Numbered from the stretch's first letter, positions 7,763-16,952 are shown. The stretch is 64,000 bases of DNA from Dyella acidisoli (GCF_030160295.1 NZ_BSOB01000061.1:62664-126663), one strand, 5' to 3'. The notes: generated by a model not told the origin, from the letters alone. A program made the numbers and translations.

Positions 7763-8821
7763 TCAATTGTGTACTTTGTCGACAAGGATATGGATAGGCG
7801 TCTTGCTGTCGACATCGATCACACCGCTATCACCCTCCAAATCGCCGGCTTGCGCGACGGCATTGCCACTGTGGCTGATGCGTGCACCCACCACAACGCG
7901 AGGGACTGAGGAGAGTTTCATGGACGGCACCATGCTCATGGCATCGGTCAACGTCACCTTAGCCGGCACCTGCTTTAGCTGATCTGCATCGAGCCGGGTC
8001 ACAGCGAGCGGCATGGGCGGGCCATCGACCGCGCGGGCATACACGAACAGCGTGTCGCCTTTGGTGAGCTTGAGTCCGAGCTTGGGCGACAGAGTCACCT
8101 GCACGTGAAGGGCAGGACCTTGATCGGTGTTGGACGTAGCAACCGCTGTGCTTGAAGCCGCAGCAGGCGCGCTGCCGGCGCGCGCATCGGCGAGGGCGAT
8201 CTGCTCAGCGACGGCTTGTGCGACGTTGGTGCCGGGCTGCAGCATCGGCTGCAGTTTGCGCCAGGTGGCAGCCGCCTCGGCAAAACGAGCTTGCTGGAAA
8301 TCACTGATGCCGAGCAGCCACAGTCCGCGCTGATTGTCGGGCTCCAGTTTTACCGCGCGTTCGAGCAAATCGCGCGCGCGATCGCTGATGTGGTGATCCT
8401 CGTGCGCCGTCGAATCGGCTTGGGCCCAGCCGACCAGTGCGGTGGTGTTGTCCGGGCTCTGCTTCAACACCTGCCCGTAGGCATCGCGAGCTTCTTCCGG
8501 TTGCTGCATTTCCATGTCGGCCTGCGCCAAAAGCATCCAGCCCTGCACATCGTTTGGCTGGGCGGCCAGATGCGCGCGCAATTCATCCAGTGCGTTTTTG
8601 ACGTCGGTGACTGCCTGGACGCCGTCCAGTGCGGCGGGCGTGCCTACCTGCCGATACAACAGCACAGCACCCACCGGAACCACCAGCGCAATGCCCAGCA
8701 TCAGCACGAACACGCTGCGTGGACGGCCGGATCGCCGGCCATGTCGCAACAGTGGCAGCAACAGCAGCGTCAGTGCCGCAGCAATCATCACTGCGGCGGC
8801 GATATAGAAAAACGGTTTCAC
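7763..8821 (-). CDS. ccmI: cytochrome c maturation protein CcmI (CycH)
   Basis: Starts at GTG 8821, overlapping the ccmH TGA by a GTGA junction; the longer open frame upstream reads through ccmH and is discarded. The product is 352 residues. Two membrane segments come first (FFYIAAAVMIAAALTLLLLPLL; VFVLMLGIALVVPVGAVLLY), then a TPR region (PEEARDAYGQVLKQSPDN, AVKLEPDNQRGLWLLGISDF) and a periplasmic C-terminal beta domain. CcmI presents apocytochrome c to the CcmFH haem lyase. It is the last ccm gene of the minus-strand operon. Confidence 0.9.
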   Translation of the reverse strand: MKPFFYIAAAVMIAAALTLLLLPLLRHGRRSGRPRSVFVLMLGIALVVPVGAVLLYRQVGTPAALDGVQAVTDVKNALDELRAHLAAQPNDVQGWMLLAQADMEMQQPEEARDAYGQVLKQSPDNTTALVGWAQADSTAHEDHHISDRARDLLERAVKLEPDNQRGLWLLGISDFQQARFAEAAATWRKLQPMLQPGTNVAQAVAEQIALADARAGSAPAAASSTAVATSNTDQGPALHVQVTLSPKLGLKLTKGDTLFVYARAVDGPPMPLAVTRLDADQLKQVPAKVTLTDAMSMVPSMKLSSVPRVVVGARISHSGNAVAQAGDLEGDSGVIDVDSKTPIHILVDKVHN

Positions 8822-9261
8822 CAATCGTCCCCATTCTCGGTCGGTGCGGTGGGCGTGCCGGCGTGGCTGCGTTTGCGGATGGTGTTGATGACGACGACAC
8901 CTCCGGCAATCAGGATCAGCAACGGGCCGAACCATAGCAGCCACGTGCGATAGTTGACCGGCGGGTCGTAAAGCACGAAATCGGAGTAGCGCTCCACCAG
9001 GTATTGCTTGATTTCGGCGTCGCTCTTGCCCTGCTGCATCAGCTCGAACACCTTGTGGCGCAGATCGCGCGCGAAATCGGCGTTGGAGTCGGCGAGGTTT
9101 TCATCCTGGCAAACCAGGCAGCGTAATTCGCTGGTGAGGTGTTGGAAGCGTAGTTCTTCGGCGTGGTCGCGGAAGGGGAGTGGGTCGATGGCTTGGGCAG
9201 TGGCGTTGTTTGCGATGAATGCGAGCGCAAACAGCAAGATGGCGGCAATGCTGTGCAGCAC
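8818..9261 (-). CDS. ccmH: cytochrome c maturation protein CcmH
   Basis: A 147-residue thioredoxin-independent reductase partner of haem ligation. The signal peptide is VLHSIAAILLFALAFIANNATAQA, the redox motif LRCLVCQ (CxxC) is followed by DENLADSNADFARDLR, and a C-terminal membrane anchor (LLWFGPLLILIAGGVVVI) is present, the normal CcmH-N layout and length. GTG 9261 was chosen because everything upstream in frame to 9471 is translated REP palindrome (SPSPLRGEGRGEG, LTPTLSPKGRG). AGGGAG 10 nt upstream, inside the palindrome, could serve as ribosome site. Overlaps ccmI at GTGA. Confidence 0.88.
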   Translation of the reverse strand: MLHSIAAILLFALAFIANNATAQAIDPLPFRDHAEELRFQHLTSELRCLVCQDENLADSNADFARDLRHKVFELMQQGKSDAEIKQYLVERYSDFVLYDPPVNYRTWLLWFGPLLILIAGGVVVINTIRKRSHAGTPTAPTENGDDW

Positions 9262-9273
9262 CGTGCTCTTGCT

Positions 9274-9440
9274 CCCTCTCCCCTTCGGGGAGAGGGTTGG
9301 GGTGAGGGGCCACGACTTGCCGTGACCTGCATGAAATACCGAATTCTTCTGCGTTGATTTTGAGATAATGACGCGACTTTTTCGCAAGCTCATCCCCTCA
9401 CCCCGACCCTCTCCACGGAGGGGAGAGGGAGAGGGAGAGG
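9274..9440. repeat. CTCTCCCC-type palindromes between ccmG and ccmH
   Basis: Two REP-like units fill the ccmG-ccmH gap. The unit at 9274-9309 reads CCCTCTCCCCTTCGGGGAGA followed by GGGTTGGGGTGAGGGG. The unit at about 9394-9440 runs the other way, beginning CCCCTCACCCCGACCCTCTC. Other copies lie at 12474-12512, 12597-12632, 16797-16929, 47507-47639 and 50309-50332. Confidence 0.85.
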
Positions 9441-9467
9441 GAGCAGTTCTCGGCGAATTTGCGGGAA

Positions 9468-10010
9468 TCACGGCGCCTCCTTCTGCAACGCCTCGATCGC
9501 CGGCTTCAGCTGCTGCGCAATCACATCCGGCGTCAGCGGGCCGATGTGCTTGTAGCGAATCACACCCTTGCCATCGATCAAGAAAGTTTCCGGCGCACCG
9601 TACACACCGAAATCAATCGCGGTATGGCCGCTCGTATCGGCGATCACCATGTCGTAGGGATTGCCGTGTTGCGTCAGCCACGCCTTGGCATCGTTGGGAT
9701 CGTCTTTGTAGTCGTAGCCGATCACCGGTACGCCGAAGTCTTTCGATTCGGTCATCAGCACCGGATGTTCTTCGCCGCACGCAACGCACCAACTGGCGAA
9801 TACGTTCACCAGATAAGCCTTGCCCAACATCGATGTCTTGCTCACGGTTTGAGCCGGCTCATCCAATTTCGGCAACGCATAAGCGGGTGCAGGCTTGTTG
9901 ATCAGCGGCGAAGGTACGGCTGTTGGATCGTGTGCGCTGTTCCACCAGATGCCGAAGCCGAGCAATGCCGCCAGCAGCACGAAAGCAAAGAAGGGCAGCA
10001 GGCGGCTCAT
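9468..10010 (-). CDS. ccmG: thiol:disulfide interchange protein CcmG/DsbE
   Basis: A 180-residue periplasmic thioredoxin-fold protein held by an N-terminal membrane anchor (LLPFFAFVLLAALLGFGIWW). The active site is WCVAC with C75 and C78, and the cis-proline loop GAPETF and ending of the fold (IDGKGVIRYKHIG) are typical of DsbE. It keeps apocytochrome c or CcmH reduced for haem attachment. Its ATG overlaps the ccmF TGA in an ATGA junction (10010-10007), so translation is coupled. REP palindromes separate it from ccmH. Confidence 0.93.
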   Translation of the reverse strand: MSRLLPFFAFVLLAALLGFGIWWNSAHDPTAVPSPLINKPAPAYALPKLDEPAQTVSKTSMLGKAYLVNVFASWCVACGEEHPVLMTESKDFGVPVIGYDYKDDPNDAKAWLTQHGNPYDMVIADTSGHTAIDFGVYGAPETFLIDGKGVIRYKHIGPLTPDVIAQQLKPAIEALQKEAP

Positions 10011-11986
10011 GCCTGCGACTCCTTCAGCGTGACGGTAACGGTCGATACTGCTTCCGACTCTGCTTCACGCTTCAAGCGGAAGCGACGGTCGGCAGCACTG
10101 ACAAAGCCGCCCAGCATCATGAACAACCCGCCACCCCAGATCCAACGTATGAAAGGCTTGGTGTAAAGACGCAATGCCCATGCGCCTTCGACATGGTTCG
10201 GATCCATCGGCTCACCCAGCGCCACGTAGATATCGCGCGTGATACCTGGATCGATGGCCGAAGTGGTTTGCACCTGTTCGCGCGTATATGTGCGTTTCTG
10301 CGGATGCATCACGGCCACGGGTGAGCCGTTGCGTGTGACCGTCACTACACCCTGCTGTGCCGTCCAATTCGGGCCGGTGGTTTGTGCGACGCCATCGAAT
10401 CGGAATTCGTAGCCGCCAATCGTCGCCACTTGTCCAGGTGACAGACGCACATCGCGCGTCACGCTGAGCGATTCGGAAAGCAGCACGCCGATCAGGAAAA
10501 CCGCCACGCCAAAGTGCGCCAGCAGCATGCCGGCCATCTCGGCGGGATAACGGCGTCCCGCCGGCATTTCGCGCCAGCGCTTGAGCATGTAGAGCACGAC
10601 ACCGGCACCGACCCATACCGCACTCGCGACGCCGGCAATCGCCTTGAGCTGGCCTTGCACAAAAAACGCGGCGATCACTGCACACGCTGCTGCGGCGATG
10701 GTTGCACGCACCAAGACTTGCTTGAGTACAGGTAGATCGCTCTTGCCCCAGCGCAGATAAGGGCCGAACGGCAGCAACAGCACCACCGGCAGCATCAGCA
10801 GGGGAAACAGCAGGCCGAAATAGGGCGGCCCCACCGAGATCTTGCCCAGGTTCAACGCATCGCCCAGCAATGGGAACAGCGTGCCGAGCAGCACCATGGC
10901 TGCCGCGACGGTGAACATCAGGTTGCCGATCAGGATGACGCTTTCGCGTGAGATCAGTGCAAATGCCTTACCGCCAGCCACCTTCGGTGCGCGCAACGCG
11001 TACAGCAGCAACGATCCGCCGACCACCAGCGCCAGGAAGCCCAGGATAAACGTGCCGCGCCGTGGATCGGATGCGAACGCGTGCACAGAGGTGAGAATGC
11101 CCGAGCGCACCAGGAACGTACCAAGCAGCGACAGCGAGAAAGCGAACAGCGAAAGCAGAATTGTCCACGCGCGCAGCGAGCCGCGCTTCTCTGTCACGGC
11201 TTGCGCGTGAATCAATGCGACACCCACCAACCATGGCATGAAGCTGGCGTTCTCCACAGGATCCCAGAACCACCAGCCGCCCCAGCCCAGTTCCGCATAC
11301 GCCCACCAACTGCCGGCGACGATACCGCAAGAGAGAAAGCCCCAAGCCGCATTCGTCCACGGCCGCGCCCAGCGCACCCACGCCTGCTCTAACGAGCCAC
11401 CGAGCAAGGCGGCGATGGAAAACGCGAACGCCACCGAGAAGCCCACATAGCCCATGTACAACACAGGCGGATGGAAGGTCATGCCCGGGTCTTGCAGGAT
11501 GGGATTGAGATCGCCGCCATCCGCCGGCATCGGCATCAGGCGTGCGAACGGATTGGAAGTGAACAAGATGAAGCAGAGAAAGCCGGTCGAGATGATGCCG
11601 AGCACGGCAAGCACGCGCGCCAGGAAGGCTTCTGGCAAGCGACGGCTGAACAACACCAGTGCGAGCGTCCATACGTTGAGGATCAACACCCACAACAGCA
11701 TCGACCCTTCGTGCGCACCCCACACCGCGGCGATGCGGTAATACCACGGCAATTGCAGATTCGAATTGTCGGCGACGTAGAGCACCGAGAAGTCGAAATG
11801 CAGAAAGGCCCACACGAGAATCGCAAAAGCCAGCGCAACGAACACGGCTTGTCCGGTGGCTGCCGGCTTTGCGATCGCCATCAAGGCACGATTGCCGCGC
11901 CATGCGCCGATCAACGGCAGAACGCTTTGGGCAATCGCCAGGAACAAAGCAAGGATCAGCGCAAGTTGACCGAGTTCGGGCGTCAT
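10007..11986 (-). CDS. ccmF: haem lyase subunit CcmF
   Basis: A 659-residue polytopic membrane protein with about 14-15 hydrophobic segments. The tryptophan-rich WWD signature ([19 protein letters not shown]) lies at residues 235-253, with conserved periplasmic histidines around HEGS near residue 92 and in the later loops. CcmF takes haem from holo-CcmE and ligates it to the CxxCH of apocytochrome c together with CcmH and CcmI. Length is normal for the family. It overlaps ccmE (ATGA at 11986-11983) and ccmG, consistent with one operon. Confidence 0.95.
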   Translation of the reverse strand: MTPELGQLALILALFLAIAQSVLPLIGAWRGNRALMAIAKPAATGQAVFVALAFAILVWAFLHFDFSVLYVADNSNLQLPWYYRIAAVWGAHEGSMLLWVLILNVWTLALVLFSRRLPEAFLARVLAVLGIISTGFLCFILFTSNPFARLMPMPADGGDLNPILQDPGMTFHPPVLYMGYVGFSVAFAFSIAALLGGSLEQAWVRWARPWTNAAWGFLSCGIVAGSWWAYAELGWGGWWFWDPVENASFMPWLVGVALIHAQAVTEKRGSLRAWTILLSLFAFSLSLLGTFLVRSGILTSVHAFASDPRRGTFILGFLALVVGGSLLLYALRAPKVAGGKAFALISRESVILIGNLMFTVAAAMVLLGTLFPLLGDALNLGKISVGPPYFGLLFPLLMLPVVLLLPFGPYLRWGKSDLPVLKQVLVRATIAAAACAVIAAFFVQGQLKAIAGVASAVWVGAGVVLYMLKRWREMPAGRRYPAEMAGMLLAHFGVAVFLIGVLLSESLSVTRDVRLSPGQVATIGGYEFRFDGVAQTTGPNWTAQQGVVTVTRNGSPVAVMHPQKRTYTREQVQTTSAIDPGITRDIYVALGEPMDPNHVEGAWALRLYTKPFIRWIWGGGLFMMLGGFVSAADRRFRLKREAESEAVSTVTVTLKESQA

Positions 11987-12453
11987 AACTGCTGCTTGTC
12001 CTGATTGGCGGCCTCATCGATGCGCTTGCCGGCATGCGCCTTGGCCATCGCATCCTTCAGCTCTTTCGGCATGTAGGTTTCATCGTGCTTGGCCAGCACT
12101 TCGGTGGCGACGAAGCGTGCGCCGTCCATGTGACCGGTGGCGATCACCGATTGGTTTTCGCGGAACAGGTCGGGCAGGATGCCGTTGTATTCCACGGGCA
12201 TGGCTCCGGCTGCGTCGACCACGGTGAAAGTGACTTTCAGCGAATCGCCACCGCGTTGAATCGAACCTGCTTTCACCATGCCGCCGAGGCGGAACGTCTT
12301 GTAGCTGGCGGCATCACCTGCCTGCACCTGGCTAGGGGTGAACAGGTAATTCATGTTCTGCTGAAGTGCGTACACCACCAGCGCTGACGCCACGATCACG
12401 GCGACGAGAATGGCGATGACGATGGTGAGGCGGCGTTGACGCGTGGGGTTCAT
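11983..12453 (-). CDS. ccmE: periplasmic haem chaperone CcmE
   Basis: A 156-residue haem chaperone. A short cytosolic basic start (MNPTRQRRL) precedes a membrane anchor at residues 9-29, then an OB-fold periplasmic domain ([35 protein letters not shown]). The haem-binding motif is H123-DETY127 in [12 protein letters not shown], where the histidine forms the covalent bond to haem. The C-terminal tail is flexible and charged. A REP-containing gap of 128 bp separates it from ccmD, the only sizeable gap inside the first half of the operon. Confidence 0.95.
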   Translation of the reverse strand: MNPTRQRRLTIVIAILVAVIVASALVVYALQQNMNYLFTPSQVQAGDAASYKTFRLGGMVKAGSIQRGGDSLKVTFTVVDAAGAMPVEYNGILPDLFRENQSVIATGHMDGARFVATEVLAKHDETYMPKELKDAMAKAHAGKRIDEAANQDKQQL

Positions 12454-12473
12454 AATGACTCTGCTAACTCAAA

Positions 12474-12632
12474 CCCCCTCTCCCCTCCGGGGAGAGGGCT
12501 GGGGTGAGGGGAGATTCTTGCGATGAAACTGATTCGTTAGCGTGCAAGCATCGCAAGGTAGCTCAGCGATAAATAAAAGCATCATGGCAAGCGCGGCCCC
12601 TCACCCCAACCCTCTCCCCGGAGGGGAGAGGG
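12474..12632. repeat. facing CTCTCCCC-type palindromes between ccmD and ccmE
   Basis: Unit 12474-12512 (CCCCCTCTCCCCTCCGGGGA followed by GAGGGCTGGGGTGAGGGG) and its inverted partner 12597-12632. The second lies inside the ccmD reading frame. The pair forms a large potential stem-loop at the mRNA level between the two halves of the operon. Confidence 0.85.
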
Positions 12633-12824
12633 GGAAGAGGCGCGCTCTTTGCGCGCGCCCTGTCGCGCCATGCGTGCGCGCAACTCGCGCAACAGGCGAC
12701 GACGACGGAACTGCGGAGCAAGCCAGTCGATCAACAGCACGATGAAGAAAACGCCGTAAGCCGGCCACACGTAGACCGCATAGCCGCCCATGGCAAGAAA
12801 TGATTGCAGTGATGCGGCGTTCAT
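12582..12824 (-). CDS. ccmD: haem exporter protein CcmD, with REP-derived tail
   Basis: An 80-residue small membrane protein. The family core is residues 1-60: MGGYAVYVWPAYGVFFIVLLI gives one membrane span with the typical YVWPAY motif, followed by a basic cytosolic stretch (RRRRLLRELRARMARQ). The last 20 residues, including SPSPLRGEGWGEGPRLP, are the translation of a REP palindrome, so the original stop has been replaced. CcmD helps release holo-CcmE from CcmABC. The ATG overlaps the ccmC TGA by 4 bp. The family call is secure; the tail is probably dispensable. Confidence 0.88.
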   Translation of the reverse strand: MNAASLQSFLAMGGYAVYVWPAYGVFFIVLLIDWLAPQFRRRRLLRELRARMARQGARKERASSPSPLRGEGWGEGPRLP

Positions 12825-13579
12825 CCGCGCACCTCGTTCTCGGCGATCTGCCGCACCCAGTCCTTGCCGCTTTCCAACGCGAGAAGATCCGCGCGCGCGC
12901 GGCTGCACAGACTGGCGACGTAATAGAGCTTGGTTGCGACCATCATTGTCAGCAGCGGCCACACCATCCCTGGCGCGATGGTGGAGGGGCCGAGCAACTT
13001 GATGGTGGAGCCCTGGTGCAAGGTGTTCCACCAGACCACCGAGAAATGCACGATCGGTACGTTGACGATGCCGATCAGCGCCAGAAAAGCTGCCGTGCGC
13101 GCACCTTGCCGGCGATCTTCGAACGAGTGGTATAGCGCAATCACGCCAAGGTACAAAAACAGCAGCACGAGTTCGGAAGTGAGCCGCGCATCCCACGTCC
13201 ACCACGTGCCCCACATGCGCACGCCCCACAACGAACCGGTCACCAGCGTGATGAAGGTAAACGCGGCGCCGATCGGTGCAGAAGCCATTGCAACCACTTC
13301 GGCGAGCTTGATGCGCCACACCAGCGCAATGAATGCGGCAACGCCCATCACCCCATAGATGAACAGACTCATCCAGGCGCTGGGCACGTGGATAAAGATG
13401 ATGCGGTAGTCATCACCTTGCTGGTAATCCGGTGGCGCCAGCACTAGGCCGCCATACAGCGCGACGAGGCCGAGCAACACTGCAAGCGCGATGGCCCACG
13501 GCCGCAACACACCGGCGAAGCGATAGAACACCGGCGGTGAACTCAGCTTGTGCAACCACAGGGGGATCCAGTTGGCCAT
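12821..13579 (-). CDS. ccmC: haem exporter/handling protein CcmC
   Basis: A 252-residue protein with six membrane spans. The WWD signature is visible as RMWGTWWTWDARLTSELVLLFLY, with flanking conserved histidines in IFIHVPSAW and VPIVHFSVVWWNTLHQG. CcmC attaches haem to CcmE with CcmAB. ATG 13579 (MANWIPLWLHKLSSPP) was chosen because the frame upstream runs through ccmB; it starts 3 bp after the ccmB stop, and the length fits the family. Confidence 0.95.
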   Translation of the reverse strand: MANWIPLWLHKLSSPPVFYRFAGVLRPWAIALAVLLGLVALYGGLVLAPPDYQQGDDYRIIFIHVPSAWMSLFIYGVMGVAAFIALVWRIKLAEVVAMASAPIGAAFTFITLVTGSLWGVRMWGTWWTWDARLTSELVLLFLYLGVIALYHSFEDRRQGARTAAFLALIGIVNVPIVHFSVVWWNTLHQGSTIKLLGPSTIAPGMVWPLLTMMVATKLYYVASLCSRARADLLALESGKDWVRQIAENEVRG

Positions 13580-13581
13580 GG

Positions 13582-14277
13582 CTACGAATCCAGCGCTATG
13601 CGAAGTGCGGCCGCGCAAGCCAGAGGGGCAAGCACCACGGCCAGGACGAGTGCTGCACCCAACCATGCGATGGGGGCGATCCATGGCAACCCTTCCTGGG
13701 CGGCTGCCAGTGCCCCGGCGGCGAAGATCACCACCGGCACGCATAGCGGCAGCAGCATCAAGGCAAGCAGCATACCAGAGCGCCGCGTGCCGGCCGTCAG
13801 CGCCACCAGAATGCCGCCGAGCAGGCTGAGCAGCGGCGTGGCCAGCAGCAACGCGGCCAGCAGCACGGGCATGACGGCACCCGGCAGGTGCAGCATGCCT
13901 GCAAGCAGCGGCGCGATCACGATCAGCGGTAAAGCAGTCGCCAGCCAGTGCGCCAGAATCTTCATACCCATCATCAACGCCAGCGGCTGCGGCGCGAGCA
14001 TCAGCTGCTCCAGCGAGCCGTCTTCGATATCGCTGCGGAACATCGCATCTAGCGCAAGCAGCATCGCCAACAGCACCGTCACCAACACTGCGCCGCCGGC
14101 GATTCGCCGCAGCAGGGCACTCTCTGGGCCGAGCGCGAACGGGAACAGTGATGTGACGATCAAGGCGTACAGCACGGGGAGCATCATGTCGCCGCGCTGA
14201 CGCCACGCCAGCGTGAGGTCGCGGCGCAGCACCGCCATGCATGCGTGGACGAGGCCAGGACGGCGCGTATCAAGCAT
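13582..14277 (-). CDS. ccmB: haem exporter membrane subunit CcmB
   Basis: A 231-residue protein with six hydrophobic segments, ABC-2-type permease of the CcmAB complex. Recognisable family stretches are VLRRDLTLAWRQRGD near the start, FRSDIEDGSLEQLMLAP in the first cytosolic loop, and LPLCVPVVIFAAGA near the end. With CcmA it uses ATP to free holo-CcmE from CcmC. It overlaps ccmA by 8 bp at its start and is followed 2 bp later by ccmC. Confidence 0.94.
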   Translation of the reverse strand: MLDTRRPGLVHACMAVLRRDLTLAWRQRGDMMLPVLYALIVTSLFPFALGPESALLRRIAGGAVLVTVLLAMLLALDAMFRSDIEDGSLEQLMLAPQPLALMMGMKILAHWLATALPLIVIAPLLAGMLHLPGAVMPVLLAALLLATPLLSLLGGILVALTAGTRRSGMLLALMLLPLCVPVVIFAAGALAAAQEGLPWIAPIAWLGAALVLAVVLAPLACAAALRIALDS

Positions 14278-14914
14278 GCAAGCGAATCCGCTGCGGTTCG
14301 CCGCCGTGGAATTGCACTGCGCCGTGGCTGGTCACCAGGGCTGCGCCGCCGTGCGCGATATGCGCCTCCAGCAAGGCATCGACCAGTTCGATGCCCGAGC
14401 GATCCAGGTTGGCGTAGGGTTCGTCCAGCAGCCATAGCGCGGCGGGAATCAGCAACAGCCGTGCGAGCGCCACGCGCTTTTTCTGGCCCGCGGAAAGTTT
14501 GCGTACTGGTTCATCTTCGTATCCGGTCAACCCAACCTGCCTGAGTGCACCATCGATGTCGCTTTGGTTGCGATGGCCGTGCAGGCCGATGGTGAACGCC
14601 AGGTTTTCGCGCGGACTCAGTTCTGCTTTCAGACCCAGTTGATGACCGAGGAACACGACCTCGCCGCTGCAGCGGTCCCAGGTGAGCGGCTCACCGCGCC
14701 ATAGCAGTTCGCCTTCTTCCGGACGCAGCAGACCGGTGAGGATCCGCATCAGGGTGGTCTTGCCGCTGCCGTTGTCGCCTTCGATCAGCATGAGTTCGCC
14801 TGCAGCAAGGCGAAAATCCAGCGGGCCGAACACGGGTTCGTCCTGGCGGTGGAAACCCAGCGCACGGGCTTCAAGTAGCGGAGTTGTGGCGGGGGCGTCG
14901 GTCATCTCCGTCAT
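14270..14914 (-). CDS. ccmA: haem exporter ATP-binding protein CcmA
   Basis: A 214-residue ABC ATPase. Walker A is GDNGSGKTT at 46-54, the signature is a variant LSAGQKKR at 139-146 (LSAGQ is usual in CcmA), Walker B is LWLLDEP at 159-165 and the D-loop is ANLD. It powers the CcmABCD haem-handling complex at the inner membrane and is the first gene of the ccm cluster. The start lies 12 bp after the DUF3293 gene, so the cluster may be read through from kmo. Confidence 0.95.
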   Translation of the reverse strand: MTEMTDAPATTPLLEARALGFHRQDEPVFGPLDFRLAAGELMLIEGDNGSGKTTLMRILTGLLRPEEGELLWRGEPLTWDRCSGEVVFLGHQLGLKAELSPRENLAFTIGLHGHRNQSDIDGALRQVGLTGYEDEPVRKLSAGQKKRVALARLLLIPAALWLLDEPYANLDRSGIELVDALLEAHIAHGGAALVTSHGAVQFHGGEPQRIRLHA

Positions 14915-14926
14915 TGTGGGTAATGC

Positions 14927-15361
14927 CTATCCGGCTTGTCCACGCGGCGGCTGGTCGCTGCTCAGGCGCAGGCGCGCGTAGCCATCAGCAAGCCCGTGCA
15001 CATAGGCGTTCTGTTGGAATTGCTGCGCCAGCGCGTCGGTCTCCGCAAGGGAGGGCCCAATGACGAAGAAGCTGGGTTCTCGCCAACCTTTACCCACTCC
15101 GATGGCTGGGCGGACGGCGATAGTCGTCAGCAGTCGCCGCAAGGCTGCGAGCAAGGCTTGTTGCGCAGCATGGTTCTGCGCGCGCGATCGCATTTGCGAA
15201 AAGGGATTCCACGCCGTGATGAAGGCCCAGGTATGCACGCCGATCAAGTCGCGCAGCGACAAGGGCACCGGCGCATCGATGCCAATCGAAGCCCAGCCGC
15301 CCTGAGCCAATCGCACGCGGTAATCCGTGGTGCGATAAGCGGCGATCAGCGCGTTATCCAT
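14927..15361 (-). CDS. DUF3293 domain protein
   Basis: A 144-residue soluble protein with the DUF3293 core: an N-terminal YRTTDYRV, the conserved HTWAFITAWNPFSQ near the middle, GKGWREPSFFVIG, and a final AYVHGLADGYARLRL. Function is unknown. It overlaps the end of kmo by 8 bp and precedes ccmA by 12 bp, so it is co-transcribed with one or both. Nothing suggests a role in haem handling beyond position. Confidence 0.8.
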   Translation of the reverse strand: MDNALIAAYRTTDYRVRLAQGGWASIGIDAPVPLSLRDLIGVHTWAFITAWNPFSQMRSRAQNHAAQQALLAALRRLLTTIAVRPAIGVGKGWREPSFFVIGPSLAETDALAQQFQQNAYVHGLADGYARLRLSSDQPPRGQAG

Positions 15362-16724
15362 GACGCAGAGGTGGCAGCGGCGGAAGGGTGGCGTGCAGCG
15401 TGGCTACGGCGGCATCCAGCGGCACTTCTTCAACGTTGGTGGAGCCGCGCAGCAATTGCTCCAGCAGCACGTCCTGCGCACGCCCGCGCTCAAAAGCGTA
15501 GGCGTAGGGCAGGTGAGTGAAGGTGACCATGCGATAGCGAGCCATGAAATGCTGCGGTGCCCGTTCGGCCAGGCGCGCGCCCAGTTCGCGCTTGGCGAGG
15601 TAGCGTGGGTCGGCGACCGAATCGCGCATCTCGATGTAATTTTCCAGCGCCATGGCTGCGATAGCGTCGGCATTCGGCTTGCGGATGCGCTGGAATTCGG
15701 CGAACGCATCGGCGGTATCACTACCGGATTCGGCGAGCAGGTCAGCCAGCACCACGGTGTCTTCGAATCCGCAATTCATGCCTTGTCCGTGGAACGGCAC
15801 GATGGCGTGGGCGGCATCACCAATCAGCAAGGCGCGGCCGTCAATGTGCCAGCGATCAAGGTAGAGCGTGGAGAGGCTGCCGACCGGATGGCCGTCGTAA
15901 TCTGCGGCAAAGTCGGGGATCAGCGGCAGCAGGTCGGGAAAGTCCTGGCGGAAAAACGCGCTGGCCGCAGTTGCATCCGGCAAGGTATCAAAACTGGGAT
16001 GCGGGCCATGCGCGGGCAGGAACAGCGTTACGGTGAAGCTGCCTTCGGTATTCGGTAGCGCGATGCACATGTAGCCACCGCGCGGCCAAATATGCAGCGC
16101 ATGGGGTTCGATCGCGAAATGATCGGCACCGGTTGCCGGCGGAATTTCCAGTTCCTTGTAGCCATGACCGAGCGGTTCTACGCGTTGGCCGAGCGGCTGG
16201 TATTCGTTCATCGCTGCACGCAGGGCGGAACCTGCACCGTCGGCGCCGATCAGCACCGATGCATCGTGTTGACGTTGTGTGCCGTTGTCATCGATCAGCG
16301 TGATATTGCGCGCATCGAGATCGGCCGTGGCAAGACCCTGCCCGAAATGGAAGGTCACGCCCGCCGCTTCCGCAGCATCGAGCAGCAGCATGTTGAGACC
16401 GCCGCGAGATACCGACCAGATTACTTCACTATCGTCCACGCCGTAACGTTGCAAGCCAGAAGTACCGCTGACGGGATGTACCATGCGGCCACGCATCATC
16501 ACCGCACGTTGCAGCACATCGCCCGCCAAGCCTGCCGTGCGCAGAGCCTGCAAGCCGCGCTCGGCGAGCGCGAGGTTGATGGAACGTCCACCGATGAAAC
16601 CAGCGAGCCGCGGGTCGGCGCGCTTTTCGAACACTTCAACTTTGAACCCGCGCTTCGCCAAAAGCTGCGCGAGCAACGCGCCTACCAAACCGCCGCCGAT
16701 CAGGGTGATTGTTTGCTGCGTCAT
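15354..16724 (-). CDS. kmo: kynurenine 3-monooxygenase
   Basis: A 456-residue flavoprotein hydroxylase that turns L-kynurenine into 3-hydroxykynurenine with NADPH and O2, in tryptophan breakdown or quinolinate/NAD synthesis. The FAD site GGGLVGALLAQLLAKRGF is at the N-terminus, followed by the DG motif LIGADGAGSALR and GRALLIGDAAHAIVPFHGQG with NCGFED. A hydrophobic C-terminal membrane anchor, as in eukaryotic KMO, is lacking. ATG 16724 (MTQQTITLIGGG) was chosen over TTG 16763. Other kynurenine-pathway genes are not in the window. Confidence 0.93.
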   Translation of the reverse strand: MTQQTITLIGGGLVGALLAQLLAKRGFKVEVFEKRADPRLAGFIGGRSINLALAERGLQALRTAGLAGDVLQRAVMMRGRMVHPVSGTSGLQRYGVDDSEVIWSVSRGGLNMLLLDAAEAAGVTFHFGQGLATADLDARNITLIDDNGTQRQHDASVLIGADGAGSALRAAMNEYQPLGQRVEPLGHGYKELEIPPATGADHFAIEPHALHIWPRGGYMCIALPNTEGSFTVTLFLPAHGPHPSFDTLPDATAASAFFRQDFPDLLPLIPDFAADYDGHPVGSLSTLYLDRWHIDGRALLIGDAAHAIVPFHGQGMNCGFEDTVVLADLLAESGSDTADAFAEFQRIRKPNADAIAAMALENYIEMRDSVADPRYLAKRELGARLAERAPQHFMARYRMVTFTHLPYAYAFERGRAQDVLLEQLLRGSTNVEEVPLDAAVATLHATLPPLPPLRHG

Positions 16725-16796
16725 GCTGCGTGCCGTGAGAGGGAGCGCATCACTGTTCCGCAAGTGGGCGTTTACTGCAAGGGTGGTTTGGCTTGC

Positions 16797-16929
16797 TCCC
16801 CTCTCCCGTCGGGAGAGGGGCAGGGGGTGAGGGTTCGGGCGAAGCGTAATGTGGATTTCTTGCGCAAGTGTTCCTCATCGCGCGCTGATCGCACCCTCAC
16901 CCCAACCCCTCTCCCGAGGGGAGAGGGGC
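16797..16929. repeat. composite REP element, copy 1
   Basis: A 133-bp unit of two facing CTCTCCCG palindromes joined by a conserved spacer. The spacer contains GGTGAGGGTTCGGGCGAAGC on one side and ATCGCGCGCTGATCGCACCC on the other. The same composite recurs at 47507-47639. Confidence 0.85.
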
Positions 16930-16952
16930 TTGTTCGCGGCTTCGTTCGAGTT

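Noticed and set aside
8821-8944. 40-residue N-terminal extension of CcmI
   Set aside because: It would lie inside the ccmH coding region in another frame; the GTGA junction gives the normal CcmI start.
9274-9440. CRISPR-like short repeats
   Set aside because: Units are palindromic, face each other and lack regular spacers; they are REP-type.
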